DNA from: Dipetalonema caudispina
Lineage: Eukaryota > Nematoda > Chromadorea > Rhabditida > Onchocercidae
Reading direction: 5' to 3'
Assembly (NCBI GenBank): GCA_013365325.1
Contig: JABVXV010000725.1
Location: 1-12,302 of the forward strand
Length of the DNA: 12,302 nucleotides
Positions 1 to 12,302 of this stretch are shown in pieces (the stretch's first letter is position 1; every line of letters begins with the position of its first letter). A model generated the notes under the pieces. The model was given only the letters and a program-made list of their open reading frames with translations, had not been told where the DNA came from and ran no database searches. Both the position numbers and the translations under genes were made by a program.

Positions 1-43
1 TTTCATTTTCACAACAAGCCTTTAGTTTTTGTGTGTCTTTCAG

Positions 44-163
44 GCATACCATTTCTGTAAAATATGTGGTTATCTGAATGATTTCTTCAGAGTTATATAT
101 TGCCAACAAATAAACCGTTCTCTCTTGTCTCAATACTTTCCAAAGGTGGTTGGGATAATTTGA
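44..163 (+). CDS. Possible 3'-terminal exon of an unidentified upstream gene
   Basis: A good nematode-type acceptor (TGTCTTTCAG, ending at 43) is followed by 39 open codons and a TGA at 161-163. The peptide begins AYHFCKICGYLNDFFRVIYC, so it has a CxxC pair and a third Cys, followed by a basic, hydrophobic tail ending KVVGII. The other two frames close within about 11 codons of the acceptor. Against it: an AATAAA lies inside the stretch at 109-114, so this could equally be a 3' UTR, and there is no family match. I do not recognise the protein. A gene running in from the left edge is an inference from the acceptor and open frame only. Confidence 0.22.
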   Translation, partial: AYHFCKICGYLNDFFRVIYCQQINRSLLSQYFPKVVGII

Positions 164-3100
164 TCAACATCATTCTAAAAAAAATAGTTTGGTTTGAGTT
201 GCAAGATATCGATATTTTGTGTCACTAGGTATCATTTCATTTAGCGATGTAATTTAATGTTACAATTTTAACTTCCTTAAAATTTATGAGTAGGACATCT
301 CCAAATGAAGAGACATCATGAAAGGAAAAGAGAAACTTGAATAAATGAAAATAAAGGCCGATAACATGTCGCATAGACTTTTATCATTATTCTAGACGCA
401 TCCAACCATGTATAGTTTGAACAATTTATTTTCTAGTCTCCCAATTTATATTCAGTCACTAATTTGTTATTATCATCTTTCCATCTCCCCGTATTCCATC
501 GTTCTCGAGAAATGTTTCTCATCCCATTTTATGTTAAGGACATTTCTCTTCTCTTCTTCCCTCTATTTTACAATGATTCCTGTCATCGTATTTTTTTCTT
601 ACATTTTCCTTTTGCTTCATTCTTTTTTATTGTATTTTATTCTCCAGATGTGGAAGGATCACCTCATACTGGTTTTTTTTTTTTCTTTTTTTTTTTTTTT
701 TTAATTGTACTTTGTTCATAATTCATTTGTATGGTAGGAATAAATCGTACTTGTCTTATACATGAAAAAAAAAAAAAAAAAGGCATCCATAATGCAAATG
801 TTAATCACCGCAATCAGCTAAATTATCCGATATTTTATAAAATTTGGAAAGAATTCCATGAAAGAAGATTTTTAGATGGATACAATGAAAATTGCTAGAA
901 ATGATAATTACAAATATATCATTGTTTATATTCACTTTATTATTTATTATTCAAAATTATTTACTTATCATGATCGTCAATTGAAATCAATTCATTTCAT
1001 TATGATACACCTTCAACACTGTATCAATCAATCGTTGTATATGAACATTAGAATGTTACTAATCAAATGAGGTTAGTTATGTAATTTTTCAATGATTTTA
1101 AGAATTTTCATATGCAAATTTATTCTATTACAGCAATTTGTTCCATATATTATTATAGTTGTACAAAAGGATGAAAATTTTGAATTACTGAAATTTTTAT
1201 TAATTAGTGTAATGAAGTACTTGTAGTATTTGCTTCCTTTTTTTTTTTTTTTTTTTTTTGCTACAATTTAATTCTTCTTTTCTTTATTTTATGTTGATTG
1301 CTTATCTGAACTGACTAATTATTTAAGTTATGATTTTAGGTTTTTTTTTTTTTTTCTTTCCTTTCCTTTTCAATACATTGTACCGAATATATATTATTAC
1401 TTAGATCTATAATTTTTTTTTTTTTTTTTACAATTAGAAAACATCATACCATCATATCATTAAGATAGCTAAGGTGAGATTAATTTATTTACAAGCCTAT
1501 CCAGTTTATTGCAAGAGTAAAATTATTATTTTTCAAGTTTTTTTTTTGTCCTAAAATACTTTCGGAAATCTTTTGTCAAAATATTTGCATTTGTTAAGAT
1601 TTTCTTGGCAAGCGTCATTTGCATAATCGATAGATGTTTTTCAGTCTGAAAATTGTAATACTTCTTCTTTTCCGCTTATAATTAGATAAATTGCAAAAAA
1701 TTCTTATGATATTTTTTAATCCGAATGCATTTTCAATTTTTGAATATAATTCATTTTAAACATAATTATTAATTGAGTATTATTAATTTATTGAAAGGAA
1801 GATTTGTTCTTATATTCGAAATTATGCATTTCCAATTATTCTTTTTTAATTTAAGGATATCGTTTAATATTATAATAAATCAGTTAAAAGCAGAAGATTG
1901 TAAGTGTAAATAAGTAATTATCGTATTTTTCAATTTGTAGAAGTAACAATTAAACGATGTGAATTACAGGGACTAATGAAACTAATTAGCTGTAGAAGAA
2001 CCTATCTAAGTATTATGTTTAATTTATTAAACTTTACATTTTATAAATCATGAGCAATAGTTATTTTGATAATCGAACACATAAACGGTTTCATTGTCTT
2101 AAACATGCAATCATCAATTATTATTTTAAATCGATTCAATACATAAATCTGAAATCGATTGAAATTTGAATTTAATCCGAAACTTCACATCATTTGATCA
2201 GTGACTTAAAACTGTAACACTCTAATAGATCTGAAAATAGCGACGATTTTTACAAAAATTTCCATCATACATTATAGGAATAGAAAGAATGGAATTATTT
2301 GTTCTTAATAATTTCCATGTTGAAATTTAAGTTTACATAAAATCGCTGTATCAATTTGTGCTTTTCATTGATTACTATTTTAATTTTTACTTATTTATCG
2401 ATTCTTTCTTCCTGTTGCACTTTTTAGCAGCTTTTCACTTATTATTATTATGAGTTTAGACTGAAAAAAAAAAAAAAAAGAACAATCATAATTTCCGATA
2501 TATTCTGGAATGATTTAAAAGAAAAGTTACCGCTATAATTTAAATGGATTATGATGTTAAATTACAAAGTTTAATGTTTCTCCTCCTTTTTCCACTTCTT
2601 AATACGATATTTTTTTTTTCTTCCTGAAGAGTGGAACAAATTCTATCGTACGAAAGATGTGCAGAAATTTTAAAATCAATAAATTTTCTAGTGGCATTTT
2701 ACGGATTCTTCTTCTAACATTCAAAAATTTCAACGATAAAATACCGGTTATGTCAATTAACGCAGAGAAGAACATCTAAACCGGAATGTACTGTAGTTTC
2801 AAATGATTATTTTACTAAACTTTCAAGCCATTTGAAGGGAAGAATCATTTATAATAATTGATCTCTTTAATTAATGGGAACTTCCATATGCAATTTCCGT
2901 TGTTGACATATGGTAAAGCTGTGTAGATGGTTAAAAATCGCAAATAAAATAAAATAAAATAATTTGAAATTTAGCAGATCGATAACAAAAAAATATTTAA
3001 ATCAATGAATATCATTTATTATTTATTGTTAAATTGCTTGGATAAAGGTTTTTTTTTTTCAATTTTTCTTTTCTTTTTTTTAGTACTTCGGTCTTTTTCC

Positions 3101-3968
3101 TTTTTTCTTTTTTTTTTTTTTTTTTGTGAAATTTATTTCATTTTATCGATTTCAATCAACTTTGTTGATCATTCATTTCATTTCACTTTTCCGTATTATA
3201 TACTCATATAATTTTCATTTCTTTTACATTTTAAACTTATTTCATCCAATCGTCTAAGCGATTAAACGAATTGATATTTGATATGTAAATTATTAATACG
3301 GTAAATTACCAAAAGATTAGACATGTTGCAGATAAATTGATAGATTATTTTGAGAGATTTGACATTAATTGTCATATGATTGAAATCGTTACGATATTAT
3401 TTTTCCACTATGAAAATGTAGGAGAAGAAAAAGGTAAATGAGTAATGAACAGTATATTTTGTATACTTTTCCGATGAATCATTTTTTTTACCGGAACGGA
3501 ATTTTCATATTCTAGCTAATGATATAAACAGACACAGATACGGTACAAACTTTTCTATCAATTTTTGTTTTCATTTATAAAATTTCAGTAAATATTGATA
3601 GAGTGAAATGGAGTGAGAAAATTTACGATTGCTTATATAATCGATAAGATTTTTAGTGAAACTTAAGTTGATAGATCTTTTTCTCTCCCATTTACTTCAA
3701 TAATTATTTGCTTTACGTCGTAGATCTCTGTCATGTTTGTCAACATTGATGAATTTTCACTATCCTCATTTTTATTGTCAAAGATTTCAAGTTTTTCTTA
3801 ATTATTAAAAAGTTTTCGTGAAATTTACGTAAAGAATCTTTTGAAATTATTACTTTGAAGGATATTATTTGCATTATTAATTATTAATTTTAATCGTTGC
3901 TGTCTAATGCTTCGAAACAATTCGGTTTACAATTTCGGCATATTTATGTGACGAATATAATTACTGAA
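164..3968. other. Long AT-rich non-coding stretch
   Basis: I see no supportable gene here on either strand. Open frames at 408-721 and 3005-3211 are Phe/Leu/Ser-rich translations of T-rich DNA. The stretch contains many homopolymer runs: T near 671-702, 1237-1259, 1339-1355, 1411-1429, 3049-3058 and 3107-3125; A near 764-781 and 2464-2479. It is presumably intergenic sequence plus the promoter of the gene starting at 4002, or in part a large intron of a gene entering from the left. No tRNA-like cloverleaf or telomeric TTAGGC array was seen. Confidence 0.6.
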
Positions 3969-3975
3969 TTTACAG
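3969..3975 (+). promoter_or_regulatory. Candidate trans-splice acceptor upstream of the MOLO1-type gene
   Basis: TTTACAG sits 26 bases before the ATG at 4002, with no other strong acceptor between them. Nematode mRNAs often receive a spliced leader at such a site just upstream of the start codon. The position and sequence fit, but the site is short and common in AT-rich DNA, so this is a suggestion only. Confidence 0.3.
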
Positions 3976-4001
3976 TAATGCATTAATTATATCCGAGAAG
4001 T

Positions 4002-6046
4002 ATGTCTATTCATATTATTACTATTCTTTTCTTATCACTGACATTTCGCTTGATTCATTGTTTGCCGAATTATACCATTGAAACATTTCCGAATTCATTA
4101 ATTGAACCGGATCTTTGTAATCTTAACTCTCCAGGATTTGCTTGCGATCCGGATCAACTATTAAAACGTTTTAATAACACACTTTCCGGTAAGTTTTGCT
4201 ATTCTCTACCATTGGGAAAGTACTTCTCTTTTCTTTTTTTCTTACTAATAACAATAAGATAATTTTATTTGTTTTAAGGAGCTGAATATTTATCGCAACA
4301 TTTGCAACGAATTCGTTATGCGACCAACTGTCCATGTCTAGAAGTAGACAGATCGTATGGTTATTGTCCAGCCATTAATCCACATGGTTATACGATATCA
4401 ATCGCTATTATGCGATCAATTGCGATGAATAATGATACGAAGTAAGTTTGTTTCATATCTTTCTCTAATTAATTAATGCTGAAACATATAAATTATTAAT
4501 TTACTTTTTCTTTAACTTACTTACAATAAATCATCTGAATTTATCACAAGAAATGGATATGAATTTGTGGAGGATTATAATTGATTTGCAGTATTTCATT
4601 TCGATTTGATACGATTTTACAAATTTTTTCCATGCAAAATCGATGGAAGGATTCTGAAAAATAGAATCAGGATAGTTTCAAAATATTTGTAAATTTTTCA
4701 AAATATTTCAATAAAGGAAGCATTGTCTTCTTCAGGAATGCGGAAAGTCTGAATCATACACTTCAGATATTTGCTGAAGTGTTACGACGACGGCAACATC
4801 GTGGTCAATGCGCTGATGATGCACTGATTGTAGCAGTTGCTGATTGGAAAGCCGTTAGTTTTCAAATTTGATTCCAAATTTGGAAAACGACTACTTATTT
4901 TCCAATTTCAATTATCCATCTGTTTCAGGTTTATACATCAGTAGGTGAAGTGATAGGAAGAGTACTTACATCGAGTGTTATCGCAGAAATAAATCGAGAA
5001 GCTGGTACTTTCGTTTTATTATATTCTGAATTTTATATTTTAAATAATATTATATTTTAAACAAAGCTTTCAAAATTTATTGTAAAGTAAGCCATCTAAC
5101 TTTTCTAAGGGAAAAATTGGAGCCGAAAAAAAAAAAGAAAACAAAAAGCAAACAAAGGAAAAAAAAAATGATATCCTCAGAAGTTGTATAATAATTCTTA
5201 TAATTTTTTTGATTCTGAATCGATGATATTGAAATCATTGCAATGTTAAAGATTTTTGTAAAATAGAATGAGCTTCTAAATTGATTAGATTATAATCGAT
5301 TGTGATATGATCTGTCACATACACTCTATGCATGATGACATTCATTTATCTGCTAGAAGTTTAAGATAGAGGATGATGAACTTTAAATAATGAATTTGAA
5401 TAATTGAGTTGAATTCAGAAATTGAAAATACTATTTAATATCTGAAAAGATTGTGTTATTTATAAAAAATGAGATAAATTTAATAATAATAATTCTCTTT
5501 TTTTTTTTTGAAGTAAAAAAAAAGAGTATATTAGGTACTATTACTATCACTACTACTACAATCATAAATACTCTTCTTTAGAATGCTCGAATTGGAATGA
5601 GGAAATGATAAAGTTAATATATTGTCAAACTTTTATCTTATAAAATTTTTAAAATAGAATTAATAATAACCTTGTCAGATATAATGCTAATGAATTTATG
5701 CAATATTTAGATTATTTTTTCATGAAAGTTTTGAAATTTTCCAAAAATATCACAAAGTTAACAATGGATAATTTCAATTTCAGAGCCATTATTTATCAGT
5801 GCTAATTACCTATACGGATTAACATTAATGGTTGATCGTTATGGACAAATTTTACAACATTCCGTTCAATATCCTATGATAAATTCTTTGTCCATGATAT
5901 GGTCACGTATAATGGATAATTGGCTTAATATTTTCCTTAGTTTCATTGTTTTAATTACATTTATAATGCTTGTTATTCTTACTGTTATACGATGTTGTTG
6001 TAACGAAAAGCAAACGTATACAGTTTGTAAACAAATTACTGATTGA
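4002..6046 (+). CDS. MOLO1/TPM-domain single-pass membrane protein, five exons
   Basis: Five exons, 4002-4188, 4279-4441, 4736-4853, 4929-5004 and 5784-6046, join with matching phases to give 268 residues; all introns are GT-AG. Residues 1-20 form a signal peptide (MSIHIITILFLSLTFRLIHC). The ectodomain carries the family signatures FPNSLIEPDLCN then FACDPDQLL (about 29-54), a Cys-rich turn NCPCLEV...GYCPAINPHGY (about 79-100), FAEVLRRR, GQCADDALIVAVADWKAVYTS (about 142-160), and YLYGLTLMVDRYGQIL (about 191-206). Residues 230-250 are one membrane helix, followed by the tail RCCCNEKQTYTVCKQITD. Sequons lie at N23, N58, N114 and N123. Known for the family: C. elegans MOLO-1 is an auxiliary subunit that modulates levamisole-sensitive acetylcholine receptors. 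Inferred: this is a paralogue or orthologue with an outside TPM domain; its receptor partner cannot be told from sequence. The ATG was chosen because it directly precedes the signal peptide. Confidence 0.88.
5005..5783 (+). other. Large fourth intron of the MOLO1-type gene
   Basis: This 779-bp intron starts GCTG|GTACTT and ends TTTCAATTTCAG. It is low-complexity AT-rich DNA with A-rich stretches at 5126-5169 and 5515-5525 and a T run at 5500-5510. I see no additional exon that keeps the phase-1 junction open. The other introns of the gene are 90, 294 and 75 bp. Confidence 0.7.
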
Positions 6047-6401
6047 AAATATTCAGTAATTTCATCTTTCACTTAAAATTATTATATTTTAATCATATCA
6101 TTAAAGTTAACAATTATCATGATATTTTCTAAGAATATATATTACTTTTTTTTTTTTTTTTTTTTAAATTGTTCAATATCTTTCGACATTGCTATTAATA
6201 CTTCTTTTTTGGTTTTTTAGTGAGAATATTATATTATTGAATTTAAATTTGTTTATTTTATGTATTGAAAATTCAAATTATTCAAATTATATCTAAGATA
6301 ACTATAATCTTTAACTTATAGCAATCATCGATTCGTTAAATTAGCAAAATAATCATAGTAAATAAATAAATTTACTGATAGCACTGATAAAAGTAGTAAA
6401 A
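6047..6401. other. Intergenic spacer
   Basis: AT-rich DNA between the MOLO1-type stop codon and the next candidate ATG. It contains a T run at 6147-6165. I see no canonical AATAAA shortly after the MOLO1 stop; AATAAA-like sequence appears only around 6361-6370, close to the next candidate gene, so polyadenylation probably uses a variant hexamer. Open frames on the minus strand here are Leu/Tyr-rich and unconvincing. Confidence 0.5.
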
Positions 6402-6617
6402 ATGAATTTGTTGCATAAAAACACATCGAATTTATTGGGCTATAAAATTTCGGGCTTTTCACTGCATGAGAAAGCTTTCTTTCTAACTTCAAGATCCAAG
6501 AATTGGCCAAATTATATGATAAGTGGTAAAGAAACAATTATCATGAACGAACAACATATCGAACGATTAATTTATTTATTTAATTTTTCTATCATCAAGA
6601 TTGGAAGAATCAAATAA
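6402..6617 (+). CDS. Candidate first exon of an unidentified gene
   Basis: An ATG in a favourable context (AAAAATGAAT) opens 71 codons. The first 41 residues have a balanced composition (for example GYKISGFSLHEKAFFLTSRS) unlike the Phe/Ile-rich noise elsewhere. A possible donor AGTG|GTAAAG at 6525/6526 ends the exon in phase 1. It could join in phase to an acceptor at 6705-6706, leading into a Cys-containing frame, but that acceptor is poor. Read unspliced, the frame ends with TAA at 6617. No family is recognised. It may be exon 1 of the gene whose last exon is at 6875-7140, or noise. Confidence 0.17.
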   Translation: MNLLHKNTSNLLGYKISGFSLHEKAFFLTSRSKNWPNYMISGKETIIMNEQHIERLIYLFNFSIIKIGRIK

Positions 6618-6874
6618 TCTTGTGGTAATTTCGGTTATTTATAAGTGAGATATGTTCTAAGAACTTTCGCATTGCTTGATCTTAACCATATCTTAGAAGA
6701 AATTAGTGCAGTGCAAGTATTTCTGCAATCTTTGTGCAAATTACTACATTGCGGCAAAATTTACGTATACATTCCTGCAACTCTTAGTGTTGCGTTTTTA
6801 TGCAAAGTAAGATATTGCAGTGTAAAATATGATTGAATTTTTATATATGATTATTATATTGAACAATTTAAACA

Positions 6875-7140
6875 GGAAAAATTGTGGAATTTGTTTGAAA
6901 TGTAGAAAAATATGCGTTAAACCGATGAGAAAGGAAGCAAATGAACAGAAAAGTCTTGATGAATTTGAAGATTTTTCTGAGGAAAAAAGGTTGGAAAGTT
7001 TGCTGTGGAAGTTTAGAGATCTTCCGGTATACCAACATGAATCTACAACTGTTGAAACGAGAACTGCTGTTGTTTCAGTATCAACTTTTTCGAAAGATTT
7101 AATCCCATTGCAATCCTTTCGCAACAGTGGCAGTGTGTAA
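6875..7140 (+). CDS. Probable terminal exon of an unidentified small gene
   Basis: The open frame is charged and soluble, which stands out in this T-rich region. It begins with Cys pairs (KNCGICLKCRKICVKP), continues with an acidic, Lys-rich part (LDEFEDFSEEKRLESLLWKF), and ends with a Ser/Thr/Val-rich tail, stopping at TAA 7138-7140. A weak acceptor (AATTTAAACAG) ends at 6874. A clean donor CAAA|GTAAGA at 6806/6807 would give a 68-bp intron; joined in phase 2, the preceding exon reads CKYFCNLCANYY and then a hydrophobic stretch. Without splicing, an ATG at 6829 would also open this frame. An AATAAA lies 58 bases after the stop. The Cys spacing could bind a metal, but I recognise no domain. 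The opposite strand is also open (6798-7166) but is a Ser/Phe/Leu-rich mirror. Confidence 0.4.
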
Positions 7141-7197
7141 GGGAAATGCAAAATGTTAAAAATCAAACTATAAAATACGACAATTCAGAATATCACG

Positions 7198-7203
7198 AAT
7201 AAA
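7198..7203 (+). terminator. Candidate polyadenylation signal AATAAA
   Basis: A canonical hexamer 58 bases downstream of the stop at 7140. Its distance and strand fit the 3' end of the small plus-strand gene. The hexamer is common in AT-rich DNA, so it is only supporting evidence. Confidence 0.35.
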
Positions 7204-7640
7204 ACATAACAAAGTCTATCCATTCTTCTGATTTGTTGATACTCGGAAAACGATAATTTTATCTATCACTCATTTAAGAATATCCTTGAAGCCTTTTCGA
7301 ATAATTATGGGACCGATGTACTCAAATTTAACACTTATTTAAAGCTCTCAATTTTCTCCCTATTTTCGTTGTTATATGCATAAGAATGTTTCGTTTAATC
7401 TAAAAATGATTAATAGTAATAAAAGATAGCAATTATTGATTAGTTAGTGGAGAAAAAGAGTTGATATATAATATAAATATTGCATATATCATCATAGCGA
7501 TACATTGTATCTTTTGTGATAATTTGAGATTGATTTTCGAAAGCTGCAGAAGTTGGACTATTGGATGTATCATCAAATTTATGCAGATATTACTGTGATA
7601 ATATGCGTAGTGTTGGAATATTAGGTATTAATTATTCAAC
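7204..7640. other. Mostly non-coding spacer with a possible upstream exon
   Basis: AT-rich sequence with no convincing gene from 7204 to 7549. From 7550 to 7624 there is an open stretch following an acceptor-like CTGCAG and ending at the donor-like TTAG|GTATTA; it is in phase with the ORF at 7641-7904 if the 68-bp segment 7625-7692 is an intron. Its peptide includes GLLDVSSNLCRYYCDNMRS. All three plus frames are open over much of this stretch, which weakens the case. Confidence 0.25.
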
Positions 7641-7904
7641 ATGCTAATCAATATTTCCTATCTTTTATCATTATTATGGATCATTGATAAAGGTAGACAA
7701 ATGGATAACAATGTAATGTCGTCTAATCTTTTTATACAACTGGATAAAACTTGCAATACTTCTGTAAGACAAAAAGAAAAAAGTAGAAATTGTTATGGAA
7801 TTGATCATGTATCGCTGCAATCACTGCTTCCTGAGCTTGACGGAATAGCCAAACCGGTATGTACTGTTATCAATGCATCACAATTGACACTGAACGCCGG
7901 ATAA
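7641..7904 (+). CDS. Possible small secreted Cys-containing protein
   Basis: A single open frame of 87 residues. Residues 1-14 (MLINISYLLSLLWI) are hydrophobic and could be a signal peptide. The rest is polar, with Cys residues in DKTCNTS, SRNCYGID and KPVCTVIN and a sequon in INASQ, consistent with a small secreted protein. It ends in TAA at 7902-7904, about 80 bases from the stop of the convergent madd-2 gene. An alternative model splices 7550-7624 to 7693 onward, removing the hydrophobic start and replacing it with a Cys-containing exon. No family is recognised and the odds of a chance ORF are substantial. Confidence 0.28.
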   Translation: MLINISYLLSLLWIIDKGRQMDNNVMSSNLFIQLDKTCNTSVRQKEKSRNCYGIDHVSLQSLLPELDGIAKPVCTVINASQLTLNAG

Positions 7905-7954
7905 TACAAACCACGTGGCATATTCCTTAACGAAAAATATTATTTTATCTACTG

Positions 7955-7974
7955 TATATATATATATATATATA
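7955..7974. repeat. (TA)10 microsatellite
   Basis: Ten uninterrupted TA units lie between the convergent genes, immediately downstream of the madd-2 stop codon. Likely polymorphic in length. Confidence 0.9.
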
Positions 7975-7982
7975 CCTTTAAC

Positions 7983-12047
<4,065 letters not shown>

Positions 12048-12122
12048 CTGAAACAAAAAAAAAAAAAATGAAGCAAATTGTTGTTGAAAAGAATTTGTAG
12101 TAATATTAGCAACTTCATTGTT

Positions 12123-12302
<180 letters not shown>

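Noticed and set aside
648..671. A 24-nt segment between a good acceptor (TTATTCTCCAG) and GT, a possible in-frame microexon
   Set aside because: No flanking exons on the plus strand could be found to join it to, and the donor runs straight into poly-T.
408..721. Two overlapping plus-strand open frames rich in Phe, Leu and Ser
   Set aside because: They translate a T-rich tract ending in long poly-T; the composition is what chance gives in such DNA and no motif is visible.
876..1070. 64-codon plus-strand ORF
   Set aside because: Ile/Tyr/His-rich, low complexity, no splice or domain support; typical of AT-rich noise.
2884..2913. CCATATG...CATATGG inverted repeat
   Set aside because: The core CATATG is itself palindromic, so the match adds little, and the 16-base spacer makes a stable hairpin unlikely.
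3005..3211. Phe-rich plus-strand ORF
   Set aside because: It covers poly-T runs and looks like homopolymer translation, not a membrane protein.
5866..6072. Minus-strand ORF
   Set aside because: It is antisense to the last exon of the MOLO1-type gene, whose sense frame has clear domain and membrane-helix support.
6798..7166. 122-codon minus-strand ORF
   Set aside because: It mirrors the charged plus-strand exon; the Ser/Phe/Leu-rich product has no recognisable feature. The plus strand also has an AATAAA after its stop. Some doubt remains.

Overview
The window looks like nuclear DNA of a parasitic nematode, most likely a filarial or related spirurid worm. It is very AT-rich (roughly three quarters A+T by eye) and full of long poly-T/poly-A runs. 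Its genes are split by short to medium introns with nematode-type acceptors (TTTCAG, TTACAG). Two of its proteins point the same way: a MOLO1-type TPM-domain membrane protein, a family expanded in nematodes, and a TRIM9/MADD-2-type tripartite motif protein. The species assignment is inference from these features; no database was searched.

Layout. Bases 1-3968 are almost entirely non-coding, apart from a weak candidate for the last exon of an upstream plus-strand gene at 44-163. Bases 4002-6046 (+) hold a complete five-exon gene for a 268-residue type I membrane protein: signal peptide, extracellular MOLO1/TPM domain, one membrane helix and a short Cys-rich tail. Bases 6402-7140 (+) hold a poorly resolved small gene; its last exon (about 6875-7140) is the most credible part and is followed by an AATAAA at 7198. 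Bases 7641-7904 (+) hold a possible small secreted Cys-containing protein, which may have an extra upstream exon at 7550-7624. Bases 7983-12047 (-) hold the 3' part of a MADD-2/TRIM9 gene in nine phase-consistent exons plus one 39-nt optional exon. They encode the coiled coil, COS box, fibronectin III and SPRY domains. The RING and B-box exons lie beyond the right edge, past an (ATT)n microsatellite that runs off the window.

The plus-strand genes converge on the minus-strand madd-2 gene; only about 80 bases separate the small plus ORF from the madd-2 stop. In C. elegans, MADD-2 acts in muscle-arm and axon guidance with UNC-40/DCC, and MOLO-1 is an auxiliary protein of the muscle levamisole-type acetylcholine receptor. 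Both therefore have neuromuscular themes, but nothing here shows that the two genes are functionally coupled.

The most interesting points are in madd-2. A 103-bp intron that is almost entirely AAT microsatellite interrupts the last strands of the SPRY domain and is bounded by copies of a 14-bp exact direct repeat. If that intron is not spliced, the protein ends in a poly-asparagine tail. A 39-nt phase-symmetric exon could insert 13 residues between the COS box and the FN3 domain. A large imperfect hairpin also lies in one madd-2 intron, with wobble pairs that favour folding of a plus-strand transcript.
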